Origin: Corythucha ciliata
Taxonomy: Eukaryota; Arthropoda; Insecta; Hemiptera; Tingidae
Length of the DNA stretch: 64,000 nucleotides
Direction of reading: 5' to 3'
Assembly: GCA_038030265.1 (NCBI GenBank)
Contig: CM075937.1
Location: 16,864,001-16,928,000, forward strand
The notes below the pieces were generated by a model. The model was not told the origin of the DNA and did not search any database. It was given only the letters and a program-made list of their open reading frames with translations. Each line of letters starts with the position of its first letter. The first letter of the stretch is position 1. The position numbers were made by a program, and so were the translations under genes. Positions 1 through 12,051 of this stretch are shown piece by piece.

Positions 1-58
1 TTTTATGCATGAGTTAATGGAGTGCCTAGGGCATGTGTAGTCGTAGTAGCGGATTTGC

Positions 59-313
59 TTGCGGATGGTGCCGCTGCGGGCGTACGAGACGAGGGACTTT
101 GAGGCGGTTGCCGTTAAGTGGTGGTCTCGTGGTACCCGGGCGGCGGACAGTGAAGTGATTCCGGAGTGCCGGGAACGCCTAAGAGATTACTGTAGCGACA
201 CCGGGAGCCTTTTGGTGGTGGGAGCGGACGTAAACGCACACCATGAAGTGTGGGGTTCCTCAAATAACAATCGGCCTGCTGAGAAACTCCTGGAAGGTTT
301 GGTAAGACGATAA
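59..313 (+). pseudogene. R1-type LINE endonuclease fragment
   Basis: An 84-residue open stretch resembles the apurinic-like endonuclease (APE) domain found at the start of ORF2 in R1/LOA-type non-LTR retrotransposons. The readable signature is LVVGADVNAHHEVWGSS followed by an asparagine run and a leucine-rich end; this matches the family block in which a GD/GA-N-AHH-WGS stretch carries catalytic Asn and His residues. The reading frame stops at 313, and the next 350 bases are minisatellite, so neither the rest of the endonuclease nor the reverse transcriptase follows directly. A reverse-transcriptase fragment of the same general type lies at 8429-9781, but nothing shows that both came from one insertion. 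The family call rests on visible motifs only. The piece is dead. Confidence 0.72.
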
Positions 314-329
314 GTACTGATTCTCTGGC

Positions 330-690
330 CCCTGCTTAAAAAAACTAAGAGAAAATCGCTTATTAGCAGCTAAAATTGAGGAAATCTCCAACTCGAGGAA
401 AATAATAAGAAACATCACTAATTCACGGGATAAAAACGCTACTTCGCTGCTAAATTTGAAACGAAGCGTTATTGGTGGGGGGGGGGCTGACCCACTAATT
501 CGAGGCTTAAATTGAGACGCACGTTACACGCGGCAAAAATTGAGAAAAGTGTTAATTTGTTCGTATAAAGTTGACAAAAACCACTCATTCTTGCGAGGAA
601 ATCGCGTCTTAAAGTGGGCATAAGCGCTAATTGAAGGATAGAGTGTGGAAATAGAGGGTAATTCGTGCGGGTAAAATAATGAAAAGGCAT
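330..690 (+). repeat. Diverged minisatellite, family A
   Basis: Degenerate units of roughly 29-31 bp built around GGCTAAAATTGAG, a short A run and CGCTAATTC. A run of nine G at 477-485 interrupts it. Confidence 0.75.
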
Positions 691-999
691 TATAGAGGTT
701 ATCAATAGAGGTTCATATCGAGACTTAGGGCCCTCTTAGAATTATCCGCCTCGGGCCCTGCCCTGGTACGTGTAGTTCCGTCAGTGGATTCACCTGCTCG
801 TGTTTGATGAAAAATTCGTTTCGACTTTTAAGATTCCCACTGCAGCAAAAAAACGAGATATGAAGTTTCGTTGATTTTTTTAAATTATGTTAAACCCGAA
901 GACGTTGGTTTATTTTTACAAGTGTTTAGCACGTGCGAATTCAGTTATTTGACCCTTAAAAATGGGGTTTTGAGTGAGTCAGCCCCGTGAAATTAGTCC

Positions 1000-3780
1000 G
1001 TTGATAAGAGAACGCGTTAAACATGTTCGTCAGCCCTCCCCCCCCACCCTGTTTGAATATTCTCGCTAAGGCCAGACTAAACGAAAAGCGGGCCGAGGAA
1101 CAGAATTGCCCTGAAGTTCCTGAAGTAGCAAACTGTTGCGGGCATTTGGCAACAGGCTCTGTGGAATAAAATCATCCCGTTGAAAAGAGAGATTTTATTC
1201 GAAATAGCAACAACTCTATTCCACATTACCTGGGCGCTATTTTTGTAATTGTAAAAGCTTACAAATTTTGTGTGCAACATTGGAAAATCAACGTTGTCTG
1301 GCACGGCAAGTGGGTTTGGGGGATAGGGAAATCTCTCACACCGTCAACTCATCAAGCCTCATTTATAGGAATTGCATCATTGGGTACGTGATTCGAAAGT
1401 ACTTGATATTATAATGGGAGGAGGAAGGCTTGGATGAATGGTGGAAGTGTTGGTAGGGGAGGGGGGTGAAGCTCACGGGGAGGACTGTCAGCCGAGCGAG
1501 TGTGAGGAGGTCGCGCGTGAATTAATATTCAACGGTTGAACTCGCGCGGATGAATCGAGGGCGTGACAGTCGGATGAAGTAAAAGTGTGGGGGGGGGGAG
1601 TGGTGGATTTGAACGTGGAAAAGGGGTTGAACGGTACAAGTGGGTGAAGGTGAGGGGTGACTTTCCCCGAGAGAGTGTCAAGCTAAATGCTAATGCGCGA
1701 TCGTAAAGTTATAGATTAGGTACAGGAAGGCTGACATTATACAATTGGACATGAAGTTGATAGGGTCCGCTCACTATAATTTTGTCGTGAGACGCTGTAG
1801 AAAGAGAAAACAACCCCCTTCCACCCACCCAACCAATACTTTTCGACGAGTGAGGTAACTCCAGAAGCATGGAAAGCCTTTTACGCTAACTATCAGTTCA
1901 TCCCCGAAATTTTACCTTAGAATCCCAGTACTAAGGCCTTCGGGGCTCCCTGAAGATTCGGGTGTTTAATACATCGGGAGAACAATATCACACTTCAGCT
2001 TAGCCAAAATTATTTATACGTTGCTTCATTACTAACATCCCTTTGTATCAATAAATCCTTTTCATCACGGAATCGTTTCACTCTGAAATGTTGATCTCCC
2101 AAGACTTTAAATGTTTACTCTGGAGAAAAAAGTACGACTAAAAAACTAGAAAAAAGTCCAGCGAAACACGCGAAAAACACTTTTCTTCTCGACTCTTAAC
2201 AACAATGAATTATGAAACTTGATGGGCAGACGAAATGAGCAATGCTCACTCAGGCGCTACCATAAATCTTTTAATCCTTTCTTCTTCCTTTTTTTTTTAG
2301 AAAAGGGTAGAAAAGGAGAGAGAATGAATGGAGGTAAAGTACACTTGGAATAGGTTACGTTAAAGGCAGGGCGGAAAACTTGCAAGAGCTTCTCCGTGAC
2401 GAGATGATGAGAACGGTGTGAAGGGTTCAGGGTGCACTCCTTTCTTCAGGTTAAACGGAAATGAGGTCGGGTTGTTTGTGAGGGGAGGGAGAGACGAGCG
2501 TATCCATTTATTAAGAGTGACGTAAGAAGGGAGAGAATGCGTGTTGCCCAGTTTCATACCTCATAAAGAAAAGAATGAATGAAAAGGGGAAAATTGATGA
2601 GAATTTGGTTTATTTTTTGTGAATGTGAAGCGAGCAACAGACTCTATATACACACCTCCTCCCATCGCCACCAACAACGTTCGAGTAAAGTTTCGAGTTT
2701 CCTTTCCAAGAAAATTTCAGGAAGAACCCCTACCCCTTCCACATCAAGGCATACACTCGCTACTCTACCTGAAAATTACAATTGTTGCGTTTATCTTCCT
2801 TACAAGGTTATCTCTACTAAACTAGAATTGTGCCTCCTCTAATTACCTACACATTAAACATGAGTTTTCTGTTGAACACAACAGACTAGATTGGAAAATC
2901 CATAATTAATTTCGTTTAATTTCGTTCGTCGACACGAAATACTTTACATAAATCTAAAAGATTTCAAGGAAAGCTCAAGAAATGTTCAAGAGTAAAGACG
3001 GAGAACCTATCCCCCCACCCACCCCTTTACCAATGTTGAATTCGTTGTAAAGTGCCGATTTCCCGATTTTCGGAACCGATAAATCTCGAAATGGAAATCT
3101 GGTAGTGTGCTAACTCTTATCGGATTCGGTTATGAGAGGTGGCTTGGTTTGTAGAGGAACTATATACGGTTCCAGCTAGTCAGATAGCACATAATAGATT
3201 TACTCTGTTAAAACATAATACGGTGTTCCCAATCCGGAAGGAAGACGAAAAACAGTATTGTAATTTGTATCTTGCAGTTATCAAGACGAAAAAACATAAA
3301 TATGTAACGATTTCCTTTTACTTCCAAGTTTTCTATTATAGAAAAGGGGGACAGAGTCCGCAGGAACTTTTGCCAGCATTAATAATAATAATTTGTCGTA
3401 AAAAAACAAAAACAACAACAAGAGATGGCGATGTTTCGAGAAAAAAACGTCCCCAGTTTTCATGAAAGTGACCCATTTCCGCAAAGGAAATGTCAGCCTG
3501 GGCGTTTGGAAAGACTCGAAATCATCTCCTTTGGCTTTATCCATCATGCAACTCATTTCTCTCCTTCCTTCCTATGATTAACTTTAAAACTATAACATTG
3601 AGGTTTCTCGTAGCCGACTGTTTCTCATCATTATTTTAAAAGATGATTAAAAATGCTTTTTCCACAATTAACATAATTGAATATCCATGTTTTTTAATTT
3701 TAATGTACCTAATTAAAAAGCTATAGTTATACACTTTACGTATACCTATCAGTGGCTTAAATTGAGGATGCATGCCCCCC
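1000..3780. other. Unassigned sequence
   Basis: No convincing gene or mobile element. There are homopolymer runs (C runs near 1035, G runs near 1590) and purine-rich stretches. Open stretches here have no recognisable domain and read as chance. Confidence 0.5.
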
Positions 3781-4456
3781 TCCCCCCAACAAACGGGACA
3801 ATGTCATAAAGAACGCTCGATGAAAAGGGAGGAGTTAAAAGATAAACAGGCATGAACGAAACGAGTTGTCAAGAGCTTTACAACCGGCTGTATTGGAACT
3901 ACAGCGACGGGAAAAAGACAATATTTTGATAATGAAGAAAGGCAAAGTTGGGGAAACGAAAATCAACCTTTTTTTTTATAGTGATCAGGGTGGTGGTGGG
4001 TGGGAGATACAGACAATAGACTCGAAGGAATATTATAACTTGCGTACAGAACTGGGGGGGGGGATGGTTAATTACATGTAGAATTTCACGAAGTAATCCA
4101 ATAACACGAGGGACAGATTGTTATTGAAGTGTCTGATCAGAATTTAGGTGAACCCATAGCTTTACGGGGAGGGGGGGGGATCCAATGTGAGAAGAGTGGG
4201 ACATGTTGTGAGAAGCGTAAGGGGTTAGCGGTAGTGATAGTGATGGTGAGTGAATCAATATTTCGGCTTCCGTGGTTGTGAAAACTTGGGCAAAGTTACT
4301 TCTGCCCAACGCCAACAATTGAATGAGGGGGCGGGGGGAACGAAGCAAAATAGTGTTATGCAACCTATATTTCCAGTCCGATTTCCAATTTTAGCCATTT
4401 TTGCCAACGTCGCGCTCATCTCAAATCGAATTATTTAGACGTATAGTTGAGTCCCT

Positions 4457-4625
4457 GTTGCCAGAAGCGTACCGATGCAGTTTGGGGGGGGGGGCTGCCC
4501 CGGGCTACCCAAAAAGTTAAAGATAGAAAAAAAGGGATTTTTTAAAGTTTAACCTTCATTGCTGTTTAGAGCTTTATAAAGAGACTTGGTATCTGGTTGG
4601 ACAGTGATTTGGCGTGCGCATACGC
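4457..4625 (+). repeat. GC-rich core of the composite repeat (copy)
   Basis: Begins AGAAGCGTACCGATGCAG, continues through a G run to CTGCCCCGGGCTACCC, then an A/T-rich stretch and GACAGTGATTTGGC. The same order of blocks occurs near 28262, 44228 and 62293. A few family A units follow at about 4655-4740. Confidence 0.55.
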
Positions 4626-4799
4626 GTTGATCTCCAGTTTCAGTAGGTCTTTAGGTGGCTAAAATTGAGAAGGCGCGCTAACATGTTTTTCTTGGAGCAA
4701 TTATGTGGCTGAAATTTTGAAAAAAAGAGTGATGAAAAACAACATTACATTCTGATACCTCTTCATATGTCGTTGTTCCATATCTAGGTAGGGACTTAC

Positions 4800-5290
4800 A
4801 TAAGATGGCAAGCATCCTGCGGGATGGAAATCAGCGGGTCGTCTATCACTCGGTGGGCAATCTGCGCCAAATGGTTTCCCGTATCAAAGATTCCAAAGGC
4901 TTGCTGGGGATGTCGGGCGTTTACAAAATCGAGTGTCAGTGTGGTCGTTTTTATATTGGGTAAACGGGGCGCCGACTGGGCACTAGGGTTACTTAACATT
5001 CGGGTGGAACTTCGGAGCTGGGCCAACACGTGCGGGTCACTGGTCATGCGACGGAAAATTGGAAAGTGAACCTTTTACACTCGGTAAAGAAGGGACCATT
5101 GATGACCTGGTTGGAGAAGTTCGAGATTGTCCGTCATAGTCGCGCAAGTGGTGAGAACTTAATTAACCGGGTAACCGAGTTCGAGCTCTCGCCGTGCCTC
5201 AATAAGTGTTTGGACCTTTTCCAGGCTGGGATGGGAAGCCGCAAAGATGGGAGTCAGGACAGACCCATCGGGAGGGAACTGAATGCCTAG
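4800..5290 (+). pseudogene. Penelope-like element fragment with GIY-YIG domain
   Basis: Read with two in-frame stops, 4914 onward gives VYKIECQCGRFYIG, stop, TGRRLGTRV. This is the GIY-YIG endonuclease signature carried at the C-terminus of Penelope-like retroelements, where the first Tyr and the YIG Tyr sit in the active site and the downstream Arg supports catalysis. The frame continues through a histidine-rich stretch (GQHVRVTGHATENW) to about 5265, as in the family, where a basic helix follows the GIY-YIG core. No reverse-transcriptase part is visible upstream, so this is a 3' fragment. The downstream 260 bases hold a T-rich low-complexity tract and a motif at 5531-5558 that I read as the element's 3' structured region. 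The two stops make it non-functional. Confidence 0.75.
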
Positions 5291-5389
5291 ACTCGTCCTT
5301 TGTTGCTCCTTGTTATCCCATTTCGTTTTGGGGTTTCATTCAGGCTAGTTAAGCCCTGTCACAATGTGACATCTTCTGTTGTCGTTTTT

Positions 5390-5448
5390 ATTTATTTATT
5401 TACTTTATTTTGTTTTTATTTTATTTTATTTTATTTTTTGTTTTGTTT
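5390..5448 (+). repeat. T-rich microsatellite
   Basis: TTTAT and TTTTA units in the 3' untranslated part of the Penelope-like fragment. Confidence 0.7.
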
Positions 5449-5530
5449 TCCGGGATCTAGAGGTAAGGCGAATGAGGTTTGTAAAGGTTTGTTGATATGC
5501 TTTGAACATAATTGTTTCTTTGTCTCTTAG

Positions 5531-5558
5531 GTTGAGAATGACTCATTGTCGAAACTAG
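5531..5558 (+). ncRNA. Hammerhead-like core, degenerate
   Basis: TTGAGAATGACTCATTGTCG followed by AAACTAG. It shows a UUGAGAA block, one unpaired base, a short GAC/GUC stem and GAAAC. The layout equals that at 14496-14525 and 23723-23751, though the first block departs from CUGANGA. Confidence 0.3.
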
Positions 5559-6230
5559 TCCCTTTTTTCTAAAATAAAACTTTTTGTGACGGGAACTTCC
5601 GAATTCTTCGTTTTTTAAGCATTTTTTTCTAACATTACAGGTTCAAATACCTATGTAATGTGAACTAACTGTTTGGCGTCCATATGTAATAAATGTACAC
5701 GTACCCCGGTGAAAATGCGCTGTTTTACTGATAAATGTGTACGTTTTCCGATCCATGATCTTTTAACCGGAACAGATAATATTTATTTTCTTGGCTGTCT
5801 GTTTGACTTCCGTCAAGTGGAATAGCGCCGGAAAACTAGCAATTTCCAAAAATTGAGATTCGTAACTTGCAGTTTTGTTAACCCTAGCTTTACCATGGGG
5901 GGGGGGGGGCTTTTTTTGCCCGCACTTCAGAATATTCGCTATAATTTTGTTAATATTGATGGAAAAAAAATCACAAAAATCGTATCTTCCTGAAAAAGTG
6001 TTTGGATTGACATGAATATGATGAATCTATCAGATCTTCTTTCTATTAAGAGAATTATCTCATTATTTCTATAAAAAAAAAATCTTGTTAAGGCCAAGAA
6101 AGCCCCCCTGGTCCCTCATGGCTGTTATTTTAACTAGTTCACACTAAAAAAGTAACAGGGTTTTTTATTTACGTGGCATCCCCCTCCCCACCCGATGGCA
6201 CAAGATTTTGAAATTAGCAAGCTCTTCCCC

Positions 6231-6297
6231 CCCCCCTTCTTTCTTTTTTCTTTCTTTTCCTCTTTCTTTCTTTATTTCTTTCTTTCTTTCTTTCTTC
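6231..6297 (+). repeat. TTTC microsatellite
   Basis: Imperfect TTTC/TTCT repeats directly beside the 3' end of a minus-strand SINE. On the minus strand it reads GAAA repeats, as expected for an expanded SINE tail. Confidence 0.85.
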
Positions 6298-6299
6298 GG

Positions 6300-6465
6300 G
6301 GACGCCTTTCCCGGCCAAGCCGAGTCCGGCGACGCCAAGGCCACAAGTGAGCTCCTACGTCATACCCATCTATCTAACTGTGAACTTCACACCCGTACTA
6401 CGCGGGTGTTTCGGTCGGTGCGCGGTTTGTTCAACGCACACCGCCGGGAACGCACGACCCGCTCC
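6300..6465 (-). mobile_element. tRNA-derived SINE, 5'-truncated copy
   Basis: The reverse complement matches the body and 3' end of the SINE at 51051-51358: GTTCCCGGCGGTGTGCGTT, then ACAAACCGCGCACCGACC, then a GGGTGTGAAGT block. The tRNA-like head with its A and B boxes is missing. The 3' side runs into GAAA repeats. Confidence 0.8.
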
Positions 6466-6488
6466 AGAGGATAGTAATCGAGACTTTG

Positions 6489-6638
6489 CTATAGTAGTGC
6501 CCCTCCTCCGATCAAATTTTGAACGGGGCGATAAACTGGTGTAGCACTCACAGGCGGGAGTTGTTTGAGATCTCCGAACGCAAACAAGTCTAGCCCACCA
6601 AAATTAGCATCGTACGTGCCTGTCATTGTTTGAAGTCG
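6489..6638 (-). pseudogene. Helitron/PIF1-type helicase fragment
   Basis: About 50 residues read RLQTMTGTYDANFGGLDLF, then AFGDLKQLPPVSATPVYRP. The FGG-L-x-x-x-GD-x-x-QLPPV block is the helicase motif II/III region of PIF1-family SF1B helicases, where the Asp of the GD binds magnesium and the Gln couples ATP binding. In animal repeat-rich DNA this region usually comes from Helitron rolling-circle transposons, whose Rep-Hel protein ends in a PIF1 helicase, although a cellular PIF1 pseudogene cannot be excluded. The frame runs upstream into minisatellite (FSHELAFFLN is translated repeat), so the apparent start codon is an artefact. No Rep domain was seen nearby. Confidence 0.7.
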
Positions 6639-6639
6639 T

Positions 6640-7000
6640 GAATTGAGGAAAAACGCTAATTCATGACTGAAAGCAAACAAAAATTGCTAATTCACGACTA
6701 ATAATTGGGCTGCGGATCCGTCACTAAAAGTGAAAAGAATTTCAAAAATGAAAGTTACAGCTAAAAAATATAAAACGTCATATAGTTCGCGGCTGAATTT
6801 GAGAAGAAGGGAAAATTCGAGGCTAAAATAGAGAGAAAACGGTCGTTTGTGGCTTAAATTGAGGATAAGTGGTAAAAACTGGAGCTATACGACCAAGGAT
6901 AAGCGCTAATCCTCAGCAAATTGTGTACAACGCGAATAAAATGATGAAAAAGCGCTCATCCACTGCTAAAATTGAGAAAACAAGAATCATAGGGTTGCCA
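6640..7000 (+). repeat. Diverged minisatellite, family A
   Basis: Units carrying CTAAAATTGAG and CGCTAATTC variants. It abuts the helicase fragment on its left. Confidence 0.75.
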
Positions 7001-7469
7001 ACCGTCCCGGGGTACCCGGTACAAGTCCCGGTTTTGCTAATTTTGTCCCGCTTCTGAGGCAAGGTCTCCCCGGGCGCAATTTGTCCCGGATTCTGCTCTA
7101 CATTTCAAAAAAACAAAATGGCATTGGGCGGTATAGGTAATAATTTTATTCTTGGGATGGAGTTGTGCGTGAACTTGACCTGACACATTAGTGAGAATAA
7201 CTACTGAAAATCGTCCTATTCGTTTGATCAGTCGATTTTTTTTTTTCTTTTTCACCTTCAAGATACTTTTTTAAACTGTACGTGTCGGGCCAACATCATG
7301 TAATCTGCTGGACAATGAACGGAATCGTTTGTTTAGCCCCACAAAACGGACACAGCTTTGTTTGTTTACGCCGGTTTAGCCAAAATTTCCATGCATTCAT
7401 TGTGTTTATTTGTTCGCTTCCTTGCTTATTTGCTTGTTTAAAGTGAAGAAGGCTACGTGCATAATTTTT

Positions 7470-7645
7470 CTTGGTGTTGCAACATTTTGTGGTTAGAGCA
7501 TTTTGTGGTTACAGCATTTTTGGGTTAGATCGTTTCAAGGTCAAGTGATTTCTGTGGTTTGAGTGTTTCTTGTAGTAAGAGCTTTTTATAATTGGAGCAT
7601 TTTGTGAATAGTTGAAGCATTTTGTGGATGTGGTCATCGGTGTCC
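7470..7645 (+). repeat. Diverged minisatellite, family E
   Basis: About 20-bp units built on GCATTTTGTGGTTAGA. It precedes a GC-rich core at 7665 and then family A. Confidence 0.65.
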
Positions 7646-7664
7646 TTGTCACTCTCTTATTACT

Positions 7665-7815
7665 GTCAGTGACGTACGAGGTACTGGGTAGGGGCTGAGG
7701 AGGCGGGCTGCCCTGATGGGACGAGGTCTGATAGTGCCGTGTCAGAGACTGGGCCCCTGAAAAGCATAAAAATGGGAAAATGAGGATTTTTAATGTTCGT
7801 GGAACAAGGTACGAG
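7665..7815 (+). repeat. GC-rich core of the composite repeat (copy)
   Basis: GTGACGTACGAGGTACTGGG leads to GGGCTGCCCTGATGGG, GGGCCCCTGAAAAGC and ATGAGGATTTTTAATG. The order matches the core at 62293-62420. Confidence 0.6.
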
Positions 7816-7854
7816 CGACTACTAAAACGCCAATTCTCGGTCTCTGAGGGCATG

Positions 7855-8065
7855 TTTGTGGCTCAAACTGAAAAAAGGCACTAATTTATGGCTAAAAGTG
7901 AAAAAAATTGCTATTTAGCGGCTAAAATTAATTAAGAATTGTGGTAATTCGTGAGTGAAACTGGGGAAAATCGCTCATTAGCGGCATAAATTCAGAAAAA
8001 TCGCTAATTCACGGCTAAAGTGGAGAAGAAGCGTCGAAGTGAGGAAAAACGCTAAGTAGCCAGCG
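7855..8065 (+). repeat. Diverged minisatellite, family A
   Basis: Seven or so degenerate units following the core at 7665. Confidence 0.7.
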
Positions 8066-8428
8066 ACGACGGGCGGAAGGTGGAACCAACGTGACGGTGC
8101 GGGAGGCGGTACCCCGGAGGGTTGAGCAGGGACGCTGAGGTTAAGTGTGGATAAAATGTGTCAATCGTACAAAACTTCTCACAATATTTGCATACATTTT
8201 GTTCCATCAAGACAGCATAGTCATAAAGAGTATTTTTTTTTACTTCCGAGTCTTAATGCTAGAGGGAGACCATTTTGTACAATTTGTCAAAATAAAAGTG
8301 GGGCCATTATTGTCAACAAATGATAGATGCTTAAAAGGGGGGGTACATCAATCGTGCAATTCGTTTACGAGACTGCGACAAGGTAGTATACAGAAGACGG
8401 ACTCATAGAGGGGGAGCTTCATGAGCGC

Positions 8429-9781
8429 CAGTTTGGGGCGATCCGGGGGGGGGGGGGTTTGAATGAGGCGGCCTTAGACGCCCTACAGGCCTTGGTCGAC
8501 TCCTCCCGGTGTAGGTATTCGGCGGCGGTGCTTTTGGACGTTCAGGGTGGCCGCTTGTCCTGGCGGCATTGCGCGAGTCCGGTGTTCCTTGGGGCATAGT
8601 TCGGGTAGTGGCCTCGTACTTCACGTCGAGGACAGTGAGGCTCCGTTATGGCGAAAGCCCCAGGGCTCGATGCTCTCGGCTGCTCTATGGAACCTCCTTT
8701 TTGCGGGTCTCATGCGGCTCCTCGAGGGGAAATGCGTGGGGGCGGTGGCGTATGCCGACGACCTCGCCGTCATCGTCTCGGCCAGTTCGCTGGAGGGGCT
8801 CAGCCGGGAGGTCACTCGAGTCCTGGGGGGTCGTAGATGGGTGGTGCGGGGCTTCAAGGCTGGCTCTTGCGGTGCAAAAGACCCAGGTGGTTATCATGCG
8901 GGGTAGACTGCCACGAGGCAGCTCCTTGGTTGTACAGATTGCTCGCCATAGGGGGACAAGCCCGCAGCTGGACGTAGTTGCGGGCGAACTTGAAAAAGTG
9001 GTCGCTCTTTTTAGGGCTACGGCGGGAAATACGTGAGGGGCGGATTTCCGCTGCCGGGTACGCTACGTGGGGTCGGTCTTTATATCGATTCTTTTGTACG
9101 ATGCGACCTGGTGGTGGCACCGCCCCTCCAAGGTGCAGAGAGCGAGAGTCGTCAGCCTGCAGTGGCAGGCGTTGATCCGGGTAGTCATGGCGTACAGGAC
9201 TGTCAGCTCAGACGCCCATCAGGTCATGGCGGGGATGCCTGTGGCTGATCTCCTGCTAGACGCGTGGATGCACAGGCGCCGGGACATCTCCGACTCGTTG
9301 GGGCTGGTGGGGTGTCGGGAGGACTGGGTGGACCATCTTGCACCTTTGGTGTCGGGCGGGTGGTTGACGGGGGCACTTCGCCTCCTCGATGACTTGGTGG
9401 TGGTGGCCTGGCAGAGGCGTTGGGCTGACAGTATGACTGGTAGGCGTTTGCCCGACGTGCGGATTCGGTTGGCAGCGGCCAGGTGGTTCATACCTGAACA
9501 CGCGGCCACCTCGATCCTCACTGGCCATGGATCGTTCAACGCCAAGTTGTGGCTATTCCGGCGGCGGGACTCTCCTTTGTGCCCTTGAGGTGACGCGGTC
9601 GAGACCGCTGATCACGTGCTGCGTCGCTGCGGGTTCTATGACGACTTGCGCAATCGGGAATGGGGAGTGGAGGGCCCTCCGCCGGACCCGGAGCCTGAGG
9701 GAGTTTGAGAAGGTCCGGTCCTTCTCCCGCGCCTGGTTGGTGCGGATGGGGCTGAGGCCTATGATACCCATTGTAGAGTAG
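8429..9781 (+). pseudogene. R1-type LINE ORF2 remnant (RT and C-terminal region)
   Basis: Three reading frames carry consecutive pieces of one non-LTR retrotransposon protein. First comes RYSAAVLLDVQGG near 8510, the eroded palm motif A. Next, in 8650-8800, QGSMLSAALWNLLFAG and AYADDLAVIV appear; the YADD is the catalytic reverse-transcriptase box. Then LALAVQKTQVVIM follows near 8860. From 9067 the C-terminal half reads TWWWHRPSKVQRARVVSLQ, then MAYRTVSSDAHQVMAG and VADLLLDAW, a block typical of R1/LOA/I-type elements. The end (to 9781) holds remnants of the terminal cysteine-histidine region. Several frameshifts separate the pieces and the endonuclease is absent, so it is dead. GC content is clearly above that of the surroundings, which supports a transposed origin. 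Confidence 0.85.
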
Positions 9782-10855
9782 ATGTAAGTCGGGTCGGAGG
9801 CGTTTCGCCACTCTCCCGGTCTTGGAGAACGTCCACCTCCGCGTGGTCTCTCTCGGGCACGGCTGGCTGGCCACCAGTCGTGGCTAACGGACGGTGACCG
9901 GGGGAGCGACCCACCTCTTGCTGTGGCAGCCGGGCCACGGATGGGGCGGTGTGCCCGTTAAAGGTCGGCAACGGCCACAACGGCCGCAACGGCAACAAGA
10001 GGACTGACTTCTCGAATGCTTTTAGAACGAAGCATTAATACAAAATACTACATAATGCGCACCTTTTACAAAGCAAAGAAATCTTATCTTAAATTGATTT
10101 TCAGCCAGGAAAAAACAAAACAATTCCTTTCTTTTTAAAAATTGAAACTAATGCAACCACAAAAGCGTCTACTTATTGTTTTTCTTTTCAAAATCTCAAA
10201 GGTCGACGGCTGGTCTCGAGAATCCTCTGGGAATCCTCTTAAAGAGTAAAATTCTTGGGAAGGTACTCAAGTACAAAAAGCGAATCTTTTTTATTGATAA
10301 TATTATACTCATATATCTTGTCCCTATATATTAGGCGGAAACTGCGAAACAAATGCGATGTTTAGTTTATGGAGAAGATCTTGAAAAATATGGTGTAATC
10401 TCCTTGTTACTGTCCTCGTGGGATTTACATCCGCAAGCGAAAACGTATATCATTTAAAAACAAACCTCTTCTATGCCCCTTCCTCTGAGAAGCCCTTCAA
10501 TCCTTATAATGGCGTGTTCTTCCTCTCCTATTTTATTTGCGAATAAAATGGAAAATAAAATATTATTTATATGTTTAAGGGCTCACACGGATGGTGAAGA
10601 AGGGAGAAGAACAAAGCAACATTGTTTCTTGACCTTTTTATACGTTTTGCGGTGAACTAGGGAATGGTTTTTATAAGATGAAAAAAGACAATTTTTTGAC
10701 GTGTTTTTGTTTTCATCACAATGAATTGCTGTGTTTTTCGGTGTAATAATTGCGAAAATTTGGGGTGAAATAATGGTGGGAACCCCGTGGTTTGGAATAA
10801 CGACAAAAGAAAAAAAAAACTTGAAGGATTCAGCGGACAAGATTTCTCCTCTTTT

Positions 10856-10877
10856 TTTCTCTCTCACTCTCTCTCTC

Positions 10878-10920
<43 letters not shown>
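10856..10920 (+). repeat. CT microsatellite
   Basis: Long, nearly perfect CT run with two CA interruptions on its left. Confidence 0.95.
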
Positions 10921-10923
<3 letters not shown>

Positions 10924-12027
10924 GCGGATTTGCGTGAAAAACGGCCACGAAGACGGGTTGACAAAGTGAGAAATACTGGTGTGTTATTAAATTGAGGAAA
11001 ACGGGCGTAGATTATTATGTTGTGTGTTCATTTTTTTTTTTCTTTCTTTTTTTTTCTGTCCCTCGCTCGGCTGAGCGAAGTGTTGGACCCTCGCGGAATA
11101 TAATAACGTCGAAATAATAACTCATTCCCTTAAATTCAAGCTCGAAAGTTCCTCTAATGCGAGAGTAAAGAGCGTGAAAAAATGGATGAGACGTAGTGGT
11201 GGGGGGTGGGGGGTGGTTAAGTTATCCTTCGTTCTATATAAAAAAAACTGTTTCCCAGGCTGAGGCGGTGTGGTGCAGAGTCACCGATAAAACAACTCGT
11301 CGAAAATAGGGTGCAAAAAAGAGTTGTGAAAAGGCAATGGTGAGCAAGAATGGTGTGAGTGTGTGGCGGGGGGGGGGGGCAATGGAGATGCCTATATATT
11401 TCAGGAAAAGCATAAAAAAGGGAGTCATGGTCCGGAAAAAGGGTTCAGAATGGGCTTTGTGTTGTGATGGGGAACGGTGGAGAGGTGTAAGCGAGCGGTG
11501 TGAACAATTGCTTTTAAAAAGAAGGGAAGACCGGTAAAAGGGAGATATCGGCTCCGTGATATCATTTAACTTAGCCTAGCACTGTATATACATATATTGG
11601 GTTGAGAGGAAGAGGAGTTCTATTCTCAGCAGATGCAGGTATAGAGTAAATAGGTAAAAAGGCAACTTCCCTCCCCACCACCACCCCCGTATCACTAGTC
11701 GTCTAGCATTCTGCTTTGAAAACCCAGTTAGGATATGTGTTACATTCGAAAGGAGGCGGCGTATTTCCTGTTCGACGGAAAAATATCGCATTAGAACCCG
11801 ATTGTTTTTGATTTATGGTTGACTATTTCAATTCGTGAACGATTCAGAGGTGCGAAATTCTCATTCCTATACCATCGAAGGTGAGAAGGGGGCGAGTGAG
11901 GAAAAAAAGGTGCGGGAAAATAATGGGTTTCACGTTTTATGAGGCGTGCTGCTGAACTTACACGTTCTCAATAAAATTACTGATCTGTGCAGAATGCCGA
12001 AAGATTGGATTATTTTTGCGTTGGGTG

Positions 12028-12051
12028 GCAATTTTTTTTTTTTTTTTTTTT
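12028..12051 (+). repeat. Poly-T tract
   Basis: About 21 consecutive T. Confidence 0.9.

Noticed and set aside
8403..9998. Several minus-strand proline/arginine-rich frames opposite the R1 remnant
   Set aside because: Shadows of the GC-rich LINE coding strand; the plus strand carries the reverse-transcriptase motifs.
10583..10948. 121-residue minus-strand protein with an Arg-Glu run
   Set aside because: The RE repeat is a translated CT microsatellite.
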